35,272 nucleotides of DNA, from positions 1-35,272 of the forward strand of contig JANQNZ010000057.1 in assembly GCA_028279315.1 (NCBI GenBank), read 5' to 3'. Positions 15,728 through 23,512 of the stretch are shown one piece after another. Every line of letters begins with the position of its first letter. Within the stretch, counting starts at the first letter, position 1. Source of the stretch: Rhodophyticola sp. GTDB lineage: Bacteria > Pseudomonadota > Alphaproteobacteria > Rhodobacterales > Rhodobacteraceae. The position numbers and the translations under genes are program-made. The notes under the pieces were generated by a model. The model worked only from the letters and a program-made list of their open reading frames with translations, was not told where the DNA came from and searched no databases.

Positions 15728-15742
15728 CGATTGGATCAATCG
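15728..15742. promoter_or_regulatory. interrupted palindrome between divergent LysR and usp genes
   Basis: CGATTG-gat-CAATCG is a perfect 6-bp-arm dyad in the ~100-base divergent gap. LysR-type regulators usually bind such dyads between their own gene and a divergent target. The centre is about 48 bases upstream of the LysR start and about 54 bases upstream of the usp start. Confidence 0.4.
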
Positions 15743-15788
15743 GCAAGCCCGCTCTATGTCGCCTGCGAGGGAAATGGGGAGTGGGCGG

Positions 15789-16754
15789 ATGCAGCGCTTC
15801 AAGAGCATTTTGGCGCTATTGACCGAGGACAGCCTGCACGAGGTTGCGCTGGAGCGCGCCGTGCATCTGGCCAAGCTGAATGATGCCGCGCTGACCTTGG
15901 TCGATGTGATCGACGCGGCGCCGGGGGAGCTCAGTCGCCTTTGGTCGGCGATCCAAGGGGGTCGCGGGGCCGAGATCGAGGAAGATGTCATCGCTTATCA
16001 CCGCGACCGGCTGGCCAAACTGGCCGATAAGGCGCGGGGCGAAGGGGTTGAGGTCACCGAAGCTGTCTTGCAGGGCAGCACCTTTGTCGAAGTCATCCGC
16101 ATGGTTCTGCGCGAAGGCCATGACATGGTGATCAAAGGCGCGACGGCGGCGCCCCATGGCCGGGGGGTCTTGAAGGGCGTCGATATGCACCTTTTAAGGA
16201 AATGCCCGTGCCCGGTTTGGATGCTGAAAGGCCCGGGCGACGGGAATTTCGACACGATCCTGGCCACGGTCGATCCCGAACCCCATGGCGATGCGGCGCG
16301 GGACCGGTTGGATCGGATGGTTCTGGATCTCGCCACCTCGATGGCGGAGCGGGACAAAGCCGTTTGCCATGTGGCCCATGTCTGGCGCCTGCAGGAGGAA
16401 TATGCGCTGCGCCATGGCCGCTATACCTCCAAATACCAAGGTGAGGTCGACCGGATGGTTGAGCGGGAGAAGGATCAGGCCAGGGATCGGCTGGATGCGT
16501 TGATGGCCGATTACCCGCAGGTGAGCCGCGCCCATGTGCATATGATCAAAGGCCTGCCCGGCGACGCGATTGCGGAGTATGCCGAGGCGCACAAACCCGA
16601 TCTGATTGTCATGGGGACGGTGGGGCGCACCGGCATCAGCGGCTTCATCATGGGCAACACGGCTGAGACCATTCTGCACCGGGTCGATTGCGCGGTGATT
16701 GCGGTGAAGCCTGAGGGGTTCGTGTCCCCCGTGACATTGGAAAAAGCGGGCTAG
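15789..16754 (+). CDS. universal stress protein with tandem UspA domains
   Basis: The product is 321 residues from ATG 15789, preceded by GGGGAGTGGGCGG; the earlier track start is rejected. Two UspA domains lie in tandem. The first begins FKSILALLTEDSLHEVALERA and the second begins FDTILATVDPEP. The second domain has the nucleotide-binding signature VMGTVGRTGISGFIMGNTAE near residues 275-295, with IVMGTxG and the Gly-rich loop. The first has IKGATAAPHGRG instead and is less canonical. Such proteins bind ATP or AMP and support survival under stress, including anoxia. It lies 58 bases upstream of mrpA on the same strand and could be co-transcribed with the antiporter operon. Confidence 0.88.
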   Translation: MQRFKSILALLTEDSLHEVALERAVHLAKLNDAALTLVDVIDAAPGELSRLWSAIQGGRGAEIEEDVIAYHRDRLAKLADKARGEGVEVTEAVLQGSTFVEVIRMVLREGHDMVIKGATAAPHGRGVLKGVDMHLLRKCPCPVWMLKGPGDGNFDTILATVDPEPHGDAARDRLDRMVLDLATSMAERDKAVCHVAHVWRLQEEYALRHGRYTSKYQGEVDRMVEREKDQARDRLDALMADYPQVSRAHVHMIKGLPGDAIAEYAEAHKPDLIVMGTVGRTGISGFIMGNTAETILHRVDCAVIAVKPEGFVSPVTLEKAG

Positions 16755-16812
16755 ATCAGGGAAATGGCGCTGCGCGGCAGGGCGGCTTTGAGGCAAAAGA
16801 AGAGGATCGGGC

Positions 16813-19122
16813 GTGGCTGAGGCAGCAGGCTCTGTACCAAGAGTGGCGGGTGGACCCGCGGGGTGGATTTCGGTCCTGATCCCGGCGGCGATCTTTGCTT
16901 ATCTCGTGCAATTTGTGCCCCGCGTTGGGTCGGGTGAGGTCATTCTCTGGGCCTATGACTGGGTGCCCGCGCTTGGCATCCGGCTGTCGATCTTGCTGGA
17001 CGGGCTGAGCCTGACCTTCGCGCTTCTGATCTCGGGCATTGGCGCGCTGGTCACGCTTTATTCCACGAGATATCTGGGTAATCACCCGGAATACCCGCGC
17101 TTTGTCCTTTACCTTTTGGCCTTTATGGCGGGCATGTTGGGCTTGGTTCTGGCCGATAATCTAATCGCGCTTTTCGTGTTTTGGGAGATCACAACGATCT
17201 CCTCCTATCTCCTGATCGGGTTCAATTCCGATGAGGAGAAATCGCGCCGCTCGGCCCTTCAAGCCCTGCTTCTGACAGGCACGGGGGGCCTCGCGCTGCT
17301 GGCGGGCATGATCATGCTGGGCAATGTGGCGGGGTCGTTTGAGTTAAGCGTGATCCTGACCCAAGGCGATCTGATCCGGGCGCATCCGCTTTACGTCCCG
17401 ATCGTGATCCTGTTCCTGGCGGGCGCCTTCACGAAGTCCGCGCAATTCCCGTTCCACTTCTGGCTGCCGAACGCGATGGCCGCGCCGACGCCGGTTTCGG
17501 CATATCTGCACTCGGCGACCATGGTGAAGGCCGGGGTGTTCCTGATGGCCCGGATGAACCCCGCGCTTGGCAGCACCGATCTGTGGTTCTGGGCGCTGGT
17601 CATTGCGGGCGGGTTCACCACTGTCTTCGCCTCCATCCTCGCGATCCGGCAGACCGATATCAAACAGGTCCTGGCCTACACGACCCTGATGGCGCTGGGC
17701 GCGCTGACGCTCTTCATCGGCGCAGGCACGGCGGATGCGATCAAGGCGATGATGCTCTTCCTTGTGGTCCACTCGCTCTACAAAGCCGCGCTCTTCTTGA
17801 TGATCGGGATTGTCGATCATGAGACCGGCACGCGGGAGGCGCCGATCCTGCGCGGCCTGGGCCGGAAGATGCCGATCACCTTCTTGGGCGGCGCGCTCGC
17901 CGCGATCTCTATGGCCGGCATTCCGCCCTTCTTCGGCTTCATCGGCAAAGAGTTCCTCTACAAGGCAGGCTTGGAGATGGAAGTGGCGATGATCTGGATC
18001 ACCGGCACGATCTTCGCGGCCTCGGTCCTGATGTTCGCCGCGGCGGGAATCGCGGTCTTGCGCCCCTTCACCGGGCCTTTGGCCGAGACCCCGAAACCAC
18101 CCCATGAAGGGCCCTGGCCCATGTGGATCTGCCCGCTGATCCTCGGCGTCCTTTCGCTCGGCTTTGGGCTCTTCCCCGACTATGCCGAGACCTGGCTGAT
18201 CGCACCCGGAACCTGGGCGGTGTACGGCGATTACAGCTATGAGGTCGACATTTACCTGTTTGAAGAGGTGAACGCGGCCTTCATCCTGTCGCTCATCACC
18301 TTCGCGGTGGGCGCTTTTGTCTACGCCTTCCACCGCCCGCTTCGCGACTGGCTGGGCCGGGTCTTTGCGGCTAACCCGATCAAGTTCGACCCGGGCTGGG
18401 ACCAGGTCCTCGACGGGCTGAAAGCGCTGGCCCATTGGCAGACCCGGCATCTGCAATCGGGGGTCTTGCAGCGCTATCTCTTCACGATTTTCGCGACCTT
18501 GGGCGTCCTCGCCGCCTTCACCATCTGGTCGCGCGAGGCGTTGGCCTTCCAACTGGATCTGGCCGAGGAGCTGGACGGGCTTCTCTTCAAGCACTGGGCC
18601 GTCCTGCTTTTCATCACCGCCGGCGCGCTTCTGACTGCGCTCACGTCCAGCCGGATGACGGCCATTGCCTCCCTCGGCGTTGTCGGCATCGGTGTGGCGC
18701 TGATCTTCATCATGTTCTCCGCGCCCGATGTGGCGATCACGCAGCTTCTGGTCGAGACGCTGGTTGTTGTCTTGGTCGCGGTCGCCATGCTGAAACTACC
18801 GCATCTGGAAATCCGTGAGGGCCATCGCGATTGGCGTCCCTGGCACGCGGCGGTGTCGGTGCTGGTGGGGGTTGTCTCAACCCTGATCCTGATTGCGGTT
18901 CTGCAAGGCGATATCGACAGGCGCCTGACAGATTACTTCGAGATGGCAAGCTGGCCCGAAGCCTATGGGCGCAACATCGTCAACGTGATCCTGGTCGATT
19001 TCCGCGCGCTCGACACATTTGGCGAGATCGCGGTGGTCGTGATCGCGGCGCTCGCGGCCTACGCGCTGCTGCGCGGCACCCATTATGCGCGGCGCAAAGC
19101 GCCCGAGGAGGATGAGGCATGA
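16813..19122 (+). CDS. mrpA: Mrp Na+/H+ antiporter subunit A
   Basis: The product is 769 residues, starting at GTG with GAGGATC upstream. It is a polytopic membrane protein homologous to NuoL. The conserved antiporter core includes [16 protein letters not shown], then [20 protein letters not shown] and [19 protein letters not shown], with the TM-embedded Lys residues. The C-terminal part from about residue 560 carries the MrpA-specific extension, including [19 protein letters not shown]. Together with MrpB-G it forms a proton-motive-force-driven Na+(K+)/H+ antiporter in the inner membrane, used for salt and alkaline tolerance. Its stop overlaps the mrpB start by 4 bases (ATGA). Confidence 0.95.
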   Translation: MAEAAGSVPRVAGGPAGWISVLIPAAIFAYLVQFVPRVGSGEVILWAYDWVPALGIRLSILLDGLSLTFALLISGIGALVTLYSTRYLGNHPEYPRFVLYLLAFMAGMLGLVLADNLIALFVFWEITTISSYLLIGFNSDEEKSRRSALQALLLTGTGGLALLAGMIMLGNVAGSFELSVILTQGDLIRAHPLYVPIVILFLAGAFTKSAQFPFHFWLPNAMAAPTPVSAYLHSATMVKAGVFLMARMNPALGSTDLWFWALVIAGGFTTVFASILAIRQTDIKQVLAYTTLMALGALTLFIGAGTADAIKAMMLFLVVHSLYKAALFLMIGIVDHETGTREAPILRGLGRKMPITFLGGALAAISMAGIPPFFGFIGKEFLYKAGLEMEVAMIWITGTIFAASVLMFAAAGIAVLRPFTGPLAETPKPPHEGPWPMWICPLILGVLSLGFGLFPDYAETWLIAPGTWAVYGDYSYEVDIYLFEEVNAAFILSLITFAVGAFVYAFHRPLRDWLGRVFAANPIKFDPGWDQVLDGLKALAHWQTRHLQSGVLQRYLFTIFATLGVLAAFTIWSREALAFQLDLAEELDGLLFKHWAVLLFITAGALLTALTSSRMTAIASLGVVGIGVALIFIMFSAPDVAITQLLVETLVVVLVAVAMLKLPHLEIREGHRDWRPWHAAVSVLVGVVSTLILIAVLQGDIDRRLTDYFEMASWPEAYGRNIVNVILVDFRALDTFGEIAVVVIAALAAYALLRGTHYARRKAPEEDEA

Positions 19123-19541
19123 TGAACTCGCTGATCCTGAACGCCGCCACGCGGCTTTTGGTGGCGCTGCTGCTGCTCTTCTCGATCTATATGCTGCTGC
19201 GCGGCCATAACCTGCCCGGCGGGGGCTTCATCGGCGGGTTGGTGGGCGCCACGGGTTTTGTGCTTTACGCCATTGCCCATGGTTGCGGCGCGACCCGCGC
19301 GGCACTGCGGGTTGAGCCGCAGGCAATTGCCATGGTGGGCCTTGGCATCGCGCTCGCCGCAGGTGTCTTCGCAGCCTTTTTCGGTGATGCTCTTTTCACC
19401 GGCCAATGGCTTTTCATCGGCGCGACGGAGGAGGATTACGGCCTGCCGCTCTCCTCGGTCCTGGTCTTTGATATCGGCGTCTATCTGGTGGTCTTCGGGT
19501 CGATCCTGACCATCGTGCTGGCCCTGGAAGAGGAGGTCTGA
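19119..19541 (+). CDS. mrpB: Mrp antiporter subunit B
   Basis: The product is 140 residues with about four hydrophobic segments. It carries the MnhB signature [19 protein letters not shown] (about residues 27-45). Subunit B packs beside MrpA in the membrane complex. ATGATG at 19119 gives two possible starts; the first overlaps the mrpA stop. The gap to mrpC is 7 bases. Length and order are normal for the family. Confidence 0.95.
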   Translation: MMNSLILNAATRLLVALLLLFSIYMLLRGHNLPGGGFIGGLVGATGFVLYAIAHGCGATRAALRVEPQAIAMVGLGIALAAGVFAAFFGDALFTGQWLFIGATEEDYGLPLSSVLVFDIGVYLVVFGSILTIVLALEEEV

Positions 19542-19548
19542 CGCGCCC

Positions 19549-19911
19549 ATGGAACTCCTCATCTCCATCATGGTTGGCGTGATGTTCGCCACCGGCACCT
19601 ATCTGATGCTGGCGCGCAATGTGCTGCGGTTTATCTTCGGGCTGATCCTGATCTCAAACGCCGCCAACTTGGTGATCTTCGTCGCCGGGCGTCTGACCGC
19701 GGAAAGCCCGCCGCTGATCCCCGATGGCGCCGATTTCCCGGCAGAGGTGGTGGCCAACGCGTTGCCGCAAGCGCTCGTTCTGACGGCGATTGTGATTGGC
19801 TTCGGCCTGTTCGCCTTCGCGCTGACGCTGGTCTATCGCGGCTATCAGTCCATGGGCACGCTCATGAGCGACCAAATGCGCCTGGCTGAGCCCCGGGAGG
19901 AGGATCAATGA
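19549..19911 (+). CDS. mrpC: Mrp antiporter subunit C
   Basis: The product is 120 residues and is NuoK-like, with three hydrophobic segments. The pattern MVGVMFATGTYLMLARNVLRFIFG, then LILISNAANLVIF and LPQALVLTAIVIGFGLFAF, is typical. As in NuoK it should help form the ion path beside MrpD. A GAGGAGG site precedes it, overlapping the mrpB end, and its stop overlaps the mrpD start by 4 bases. Confidence 0.95.
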   Translation: MELLISIMVGVMFATGTYLMLARNVLRFIFGLILISNAANLVIFVAGRLTAESPPLIPDGADFPAEVVANALPQALVLTAIVIGFGLFAFALTLVYRGYQSMGTLMSDQMRLAEPREEDQ

Positions 19912-21446
19912 GCTGGCTTCTGGCCGCGCCGCTGGTCATCCCATTTGCCACGGCGGTCCTGGCGTTCTTGTTCCGAAACGGGCCGGAGGGCCGGTGGATT
20001 TCCGTCATCGGGTCCGCTGCTTTGCTTGTGGCCTCCGGCCTCTTGATGCAGGCGGTTCTGGCTGAGGGCGTGGTCGCCGGCCAAATGGGTAATTGGCCCG
20101 CGCCGTTCGGGATCACGCTGGTCGCGGACCTTTTGAGCGCGGTCATGGTGGTGATCACCGGGATCACCGGGCTCGCGGTTGCCATCTACGCGCTTGCCGA
20201 TATCGAAGAGCGGCTGGAGAAACTTGGTTATCACGCGCTCTTCCAGGTGCTGCTGGCCGGCGTCTGCGGCGCCTTTCTGACGGGCGATCTCTTCAATCTT
20301 TATGTCTGGTTCGAGGTGATGCTGATCGCCTCTTTCGGTCTTTTGATCCTGGGCGGTCGGCGTCAGCAGCTGGATGGCGGGATCAAATATGTGACCATCA
20401 ACCTGGTCTCGACGATCCTGTTTCTGGGCGGGATTGGCCTGCTTTACGGGAAGACCGGCACGCTGAACCTGGCCGATCTGCATCTGGCGGTGCAGGAGGT
20501 GGACAATCAGGGCCTGCTGACCGTTGTGGCGGTGATGTTCATGGTGGCCTTCGGCGTGAAAGCGGCGGTCTTCCCGCTTTTCTTCTGGCTCCCTGCCTCT
20601 TACCACACGCCATCCGTTGCGGTTTCTGCGATTTTTGCCGGGCTTCTGACCAAGGTGGGGGTCTATGCGCTGATCCGGATGTTCACCTTGGTTTTCACGG
20701 GTGATGTGGACTACACCCACACAATCCTCCTTTGGATCGCGGGCTTCACCATGATCACCGGCGTTCTGGGCGCGGCCGCGATGAATGATTTCCGGCGTAT
20801 TCTGAGTTTCCATATCGTCAGCCAGATCGGCTATATGATCCTGGGCCTGGCACTTTACACCCCGCTCGCCATCGTCGGCGCGGTCTTCTACCTCGTCCAC
20901 CATATCATCGTGAAAGCGAACCTCTTCCTGGTGGCCGGCGTCGCCCGCCGCATCGCAGGCTCGACGGAGTTGAGCGCCATTGGCGGGCTTTATAAAACCG
21001 CGCCGGTCCTGGGCCTTCTCTTCCTGATCCCGGCTTTCTCGCTGGCGGGCTTCCCCCCGCTCTCGGGTTTCTGGGCGAAGTACATCCTGGTCAAGGCGAG
21101 CCTCGATCTGGAGATGTGGATCATCGCCGCGGTCGCATTGGTGGTCGGGCTTCTCACGATCTACTCGATGACAAAGATCTGGGGCAGCGCCTTCTGGAAA
21201 CCGCACCCGGCGGGGATGGAGCCAAAGCTGGGCAGCCTGACAACCCGCGACCGGACGGCACTAATCCTACCGATTGCCTCCCTTGCGGTTCTGACCTGCA
21301 TCATCGGCCTTTACCCCGAACCCTTCGTGCAATTCGCCGAACGCGCGGCGGAGCAGCTTCTGAACCCAACCGACTACGTGGCGACGGTGCTGGGCACTCA
21401 GGCCGGGGCGGCGGAGGGTCTGGCCTATTTGGAGGGCGGGTCATGA
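19908..21446 (+). CDS. mrpD: Mrp antiporter subunit D
   Basis: The product is 512 residues and is a NuoM/NuoN-like polytopic membrane protein. Key stretches are LYVWFEVMLIASFGLLIL (with the membrane Glu), AFGVKAAVFPLFFWLPASYH (with the membrane Lys) and SAIFAGLLTKVGVYALIRMF, followed by FHIVSQIGYMILGLAL. It is one of the two proton-translocating subunits of the complex, with MrpA. A GGAGGA site overlaps the end of mrpC. The stop overlaps the mrpE start by 4 bases. Confidence 0.95.
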   Translation: MSWLLAAPLVIPFATAVLAFLFRNGPEGRWISVIGSAALLVASGLLMQAVLAEGVVAGQMGNWPAPFGITLVADLLSAVMVVITGITGLAVAIYALADIEERLEKLGYHALFQVLLAGVCGAFLTGDLFNLYVWFEVMLIASFGLLILGGRRQQLDGGIKYVTINLVSTILFLGGIGLLYGKTGTLNLADLHLAVQEVDNQGLLTVVAVMFMVAFGVKAAVFPLFFWLPASYHTPSVAVSAIFAGLLTKVGVYALIRMFTLVFTGDVDYTHTILLWIAGFTMITGVLGAAAMNDFRRILSFHIVSQIGYMILGLALYTPLAIVGAVFYLVHHIIVKANLFLVAGVARRIAGSTELSAIGGLYKTAPVLGLLFLIPAFSLAGFPPLSGFWAKYILVKASLDLEMWIIAAVALVVGLLTIYSMTKIWGSAFWKPHPAGMEPKLGSLTTRDRTALILPIASLAVLTCIIGLYPEPFVQFAERAAEQLLNPTDYVATVLGTQAGAAEGLAYLEGGS

Positions 21447-21919
21447 ACCTTTTCACGCTCAATATCGCGCTCGCCATCGCCTGGGCGGCGCTGACCGGGA
21501 GTTTCACGCTCTCAGGCCTTGCCGTCGGATTCGGCATCGGCTCAGGCGCGCTTTATCTGGCCAAGCCGCTTTTCCCAGGCTCTGACCGGTATTTCCTGCG
21601 TGTCTGGCGTTGGATCAAACTGATCACGCTCTTCCTCTACGAATTGGTTGTCAGTTCGATCCAGGTGGTCTGGGACGTGCTGACCCCCACGCAACTCTCG
21701 AAACCCGGCATCATCGCCATGCCGCTTGATGCGAAGGGGGAGATGGAGGTGCTGCTGGTCACCAACCTGATCTCACTCACCCCCGGGACACTCAGCCTGG
21801 ATGTGAATGAAGCGAGCGACACGCTTTATATCCACGCCATGTTTGCCGATGACCCGGACGCGATCCGAAAGCAGTTGAAGGAAGGGATGGAGCGCTGGGT
21901 GATTGAGGCGATGGAGTAA
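21443..21919 (+). CDS. mrpE: Mrp antiporter subunit E
   Basis: The product is 158 residues from ATG 21443. The track frame is longer because it starts within mrpD; the ATG overlapping the mrpD stop, preceded by GGAGGGCGGG, is chosen. The MnhE pattern is clear: two N-terminal hydrophobic segments, then LFLYELVVSSIQVVWDVL and a cytosolic domain with VLLVTNLISLTPGTLSLDV. It is a small membrane subunit needed for assembly of the Mrp complex. mrpF follows 5 bases after the stop. Confidence 0.94.
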   Translation: MNLFTLNIALAIAWAALTGSFTLSGLAVGFGIGSGALYLAKPLFPGSDRYFLRVWRWIKLITLFLYELVVSSIQVVWDVLTPTQLSKPGIIAMPLDAKGEMEVLLVTNLISLTPGTLSLDVNEASDTLYIHAMFADDPDAIRKQLKEGMERWVIEAME

Positions 21920-21924
21920 GGCTC

Positions 21925-22236
21925 ATGGATATTCTGGACACAGCCATCAACATCTCTTTCGTTCTGGTCAGCTTGGGCGTTGTCTTCGCCTTTGTGCGTC
22001 TGATCAAGGGCCCAAGCCTGCCCGACCGGGTGGTGGCGCTCGACATGATGACGGTGCTGATCGTCGCCTTCTGCGGTCTTTTCGCGCTCCTCTCACGCGA
22101 GACGGCGTTTCTGGACGTGGCAATTGTGATGGCGCTGGTTGGGTTCTTGGCCACAGTTGCGCTGGCCCGGTTTGTGGAGCGGCGCGATGCGCGGATCGTC
22201 AATCGGGATACCCATGATGCGGAGGACGCGAAATGA
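21925..22236 (+). CDS. mrpF: Mrp antiporter subunit F
   Basis: The product is 103 residues with three hydrophobic segments. It has the family motif RLIKGPSLPDRVVALDMMT (about 25-43), where the Asp of the DRV/ALD stretch is conserved, then FLDVAIVMALVGFLATVALARF. It is a small membrane subunit of the antiporter. Its stop overlaps the mrpG start by 4 bases. Confidence 0.94.
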   Translation: MDILDTAINISFVLVSLGVVFAFVRLIKGPSLPDRVVALDMMTVLIVAFCGLFALLSRETAFLDVAIVMALVGFLATVALARFVERRDARIVNRDTHDAEDAK

Positions 22237-22568
22237 TCGGCGAGATCGCGCTGTCCGTTGTCGTCCTTCTGGGCGGGTTCTTCTGCTTTGTGGCGGGTCT
22301 TGGCGTTTTGCGCCTGCCCGATGTGCTGGTCCGGATGCATGCCTCGACCAAGGCGGGGACGCTTGGCAGCGGGCTGATCCTGATTGCGGTCGCGTTCCTC
22401 TTTGCCGATCTCGCGACAGTGACGCGTGCTGTTCTGACCATCGTCTTTCTTCTGATCACGGCACCGGTGGCGGCTCATATGATCGGGCGCGCGGCGTTCC
22501 GGTCGGGGGTGCCGACATGGAACACGAAGATCGAGGATGGGGTGGAGGAGAACCTCCGGCGGCGATAG
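22233..22568 (+). CDS. mrpG: Mrp antiporter subunit G
   Basis: The product is 111 residues with three hydrophobic segments. The MnhG/PhaG pattern GVLRLPDVLVRMHASTKAGT (about 25-44) and LITAPVAAHMIGRAAF are present. It is the last gene of a complete seven-gene mrp operon in the order ABCDEFG. A long hairpin repeat begins 25 bases after the stop. Confidence 0.94.
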   Translation: MIGEIALSVVVLLGGFFCFVAGLGVLRLPDVLVRMHASTKAGTLGSGLILIAVAFLFADLATVTRAVLTIVFLLITAPVAAHMIGRAAFRSGVPTWNTKIEDGVEENLRRR

Positions 22569-22593
22569 GGACCTGACGCGGTTGATACCCAAA

Positions 22594-22657
22594 CGTAGAC
22601 CGGGCCTCGGCCCGGGATGACAATCGGTGGGTCCACCGGGCCAAGGCCCGGTCTACG
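22594..22657. repeat. 22-bp-arm imperfect hairpin at the mrpG/phosphatase junction
   Basis: CGTAGACCGGGCCT (22594-22607) is the exact reverse complement of 22644-22657. After one mismatch (22608/22643) the pairing continues with GGCCCGG/CCGGGCC, giving 21 pairs and one mismatch around a 20-base loop. It lies in the 94-base gap between convergent genes and could end both transcripts. The GACCGGGCCT...GGCCCGG string is one I recall as dispersed in this bacterial group; this was not verified. Confidence 0.75.
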
Positions 22658-22662
22658 GTCGA

Positions 22663-23454
22663 TCAAGTCTGCAAAAACCGGTGATTTCCATCAGGGCGTA
22701 GCGCGCAGGCCGTTAACCGCCCGGTTGTCCAAGCCTCGGTATCGATGGCGATGCGGCCATCCCTGAGCGCCGGCTCCTCCACCGGTTGATGCCCATGGGC
22801 CACCCAAACGCCGTCCGGGCGCGGGCCGATATCGAACTCTGGATGCCCCCAAAGCAGTGTGCGCGCTGATTGATCGGTCATCGCGTGATGGGGATCGGCA
22901 CCCGCGTGGACGACCCAAAGATTGCCGGAGGACCAAGACAACGGCAGCGCTTGCAACCAGGCGTGACGCTCTTCCGTCAGGTTTGATTTCAGCAGCGCCG
23001 CTAGTTCGATCAGCGTGTCTGGGCCGGGCGCTTTTGGCAGCTCTGCCGCTGGCAAGCCATAGCTGATTAGCGTTGGACGCGCCCCCGACCGCAGCCAGCG
23101 GGGTCCTCGGATCACCGGATCGGCTAGGAAGTCGAGCAGCATCCGTTCGTGATCACCCATTAGGCAGGTGACGTTCTGCGGCAATTCGGTGGTCAGGTCG
23201 GCGAGGCGGTCAAGAACGCCCGCGCTGTCCGGGCCGAAATCTACATAATCGCCCACGAAAACCAGATGTGGGTTCTGCGCCTTGGTCTCCCCGATATCGC
23301 GATCGATCTCCTCCAAGATCTGCTCCAGAAGGTCCGCCCGCCCGTGCAGATCGCCCACGACATAGACCGCGCGGCCCGGCATTGGGCGGTCGGGCGGCCG
23401 TTCAGCGCTTGGCGCGGGGGCGCTGCGGGATAGGAGGTTGCGCAAGCGTCTCAT
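22663..23454 (-). CDS. calcineurin-like metallophosphatase (Ser/Thr phosphatase 1 type)
   Basis: The product is 263 residues from ATG 23454; the longer track start adds an Arg/Ser-rich leader with no support. PPP-type motifs appear in order: VVGDLHGRADLL (GDxHG, 34-38), VGDYVDFGPDSAGVLDRL (GDxxDxG, 68-75), MGDHERMLLDFL (GNHE position, 100-103), and two His-bearing segments VVHAGADPH and VAHGHQPVEE. Two changes from the classical set are visible: GDYVDRG is GDYVDFG, and GNHE is GDHE. It may dephosphorylate proteins or act as a diadenosine-tetraphosphate hydrolase; the substrate is not predictable. It lies 58 bases downstream of the ybbP-like gene on the same strand. Confidence 0.85.
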   Translation of the reverse strand: MRRLRNLLSRSAPAPSAERPPDRPMPGRAVYVVGDLHGRADLLEQILEEIDRDIGETKAQNPHLVFVGDYVDFGPDSAGVLDRLADLTTELPQNVTCLMGDHERMLLDFLADPVIRGPRWLRSGARPTLISYGLPAAELPKAPGPDTLIELAALLKSNLTEERHAWLQALPLSWSSGNLWVVHAGADPHHAMTDQSARTLLWGHPEFDIGPRPDGVWVAHGHQPVEEPALRDGRIAIDTEAWTTGRLTACALRPDGNHRFLQT

Positions 23455-23512
23455 GGGCTTTGAGGTGCGCCTTCGGCGCGGCTTTGACAAGAGGGCTTGC
23501 GACGCCCCGTGT

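Noticed and set aside
17344-18594. 416-residue minus-strand ORF opposite mrpA
   Set aside because: Shadow frame of the well-supported mrpA gene; no motifs.
19905-21206. 433-residue minus-strand ORF opposite mrpD
   Set aside because: Shadow frame of mrpD, rich in Asp/His/Gln with no domain.
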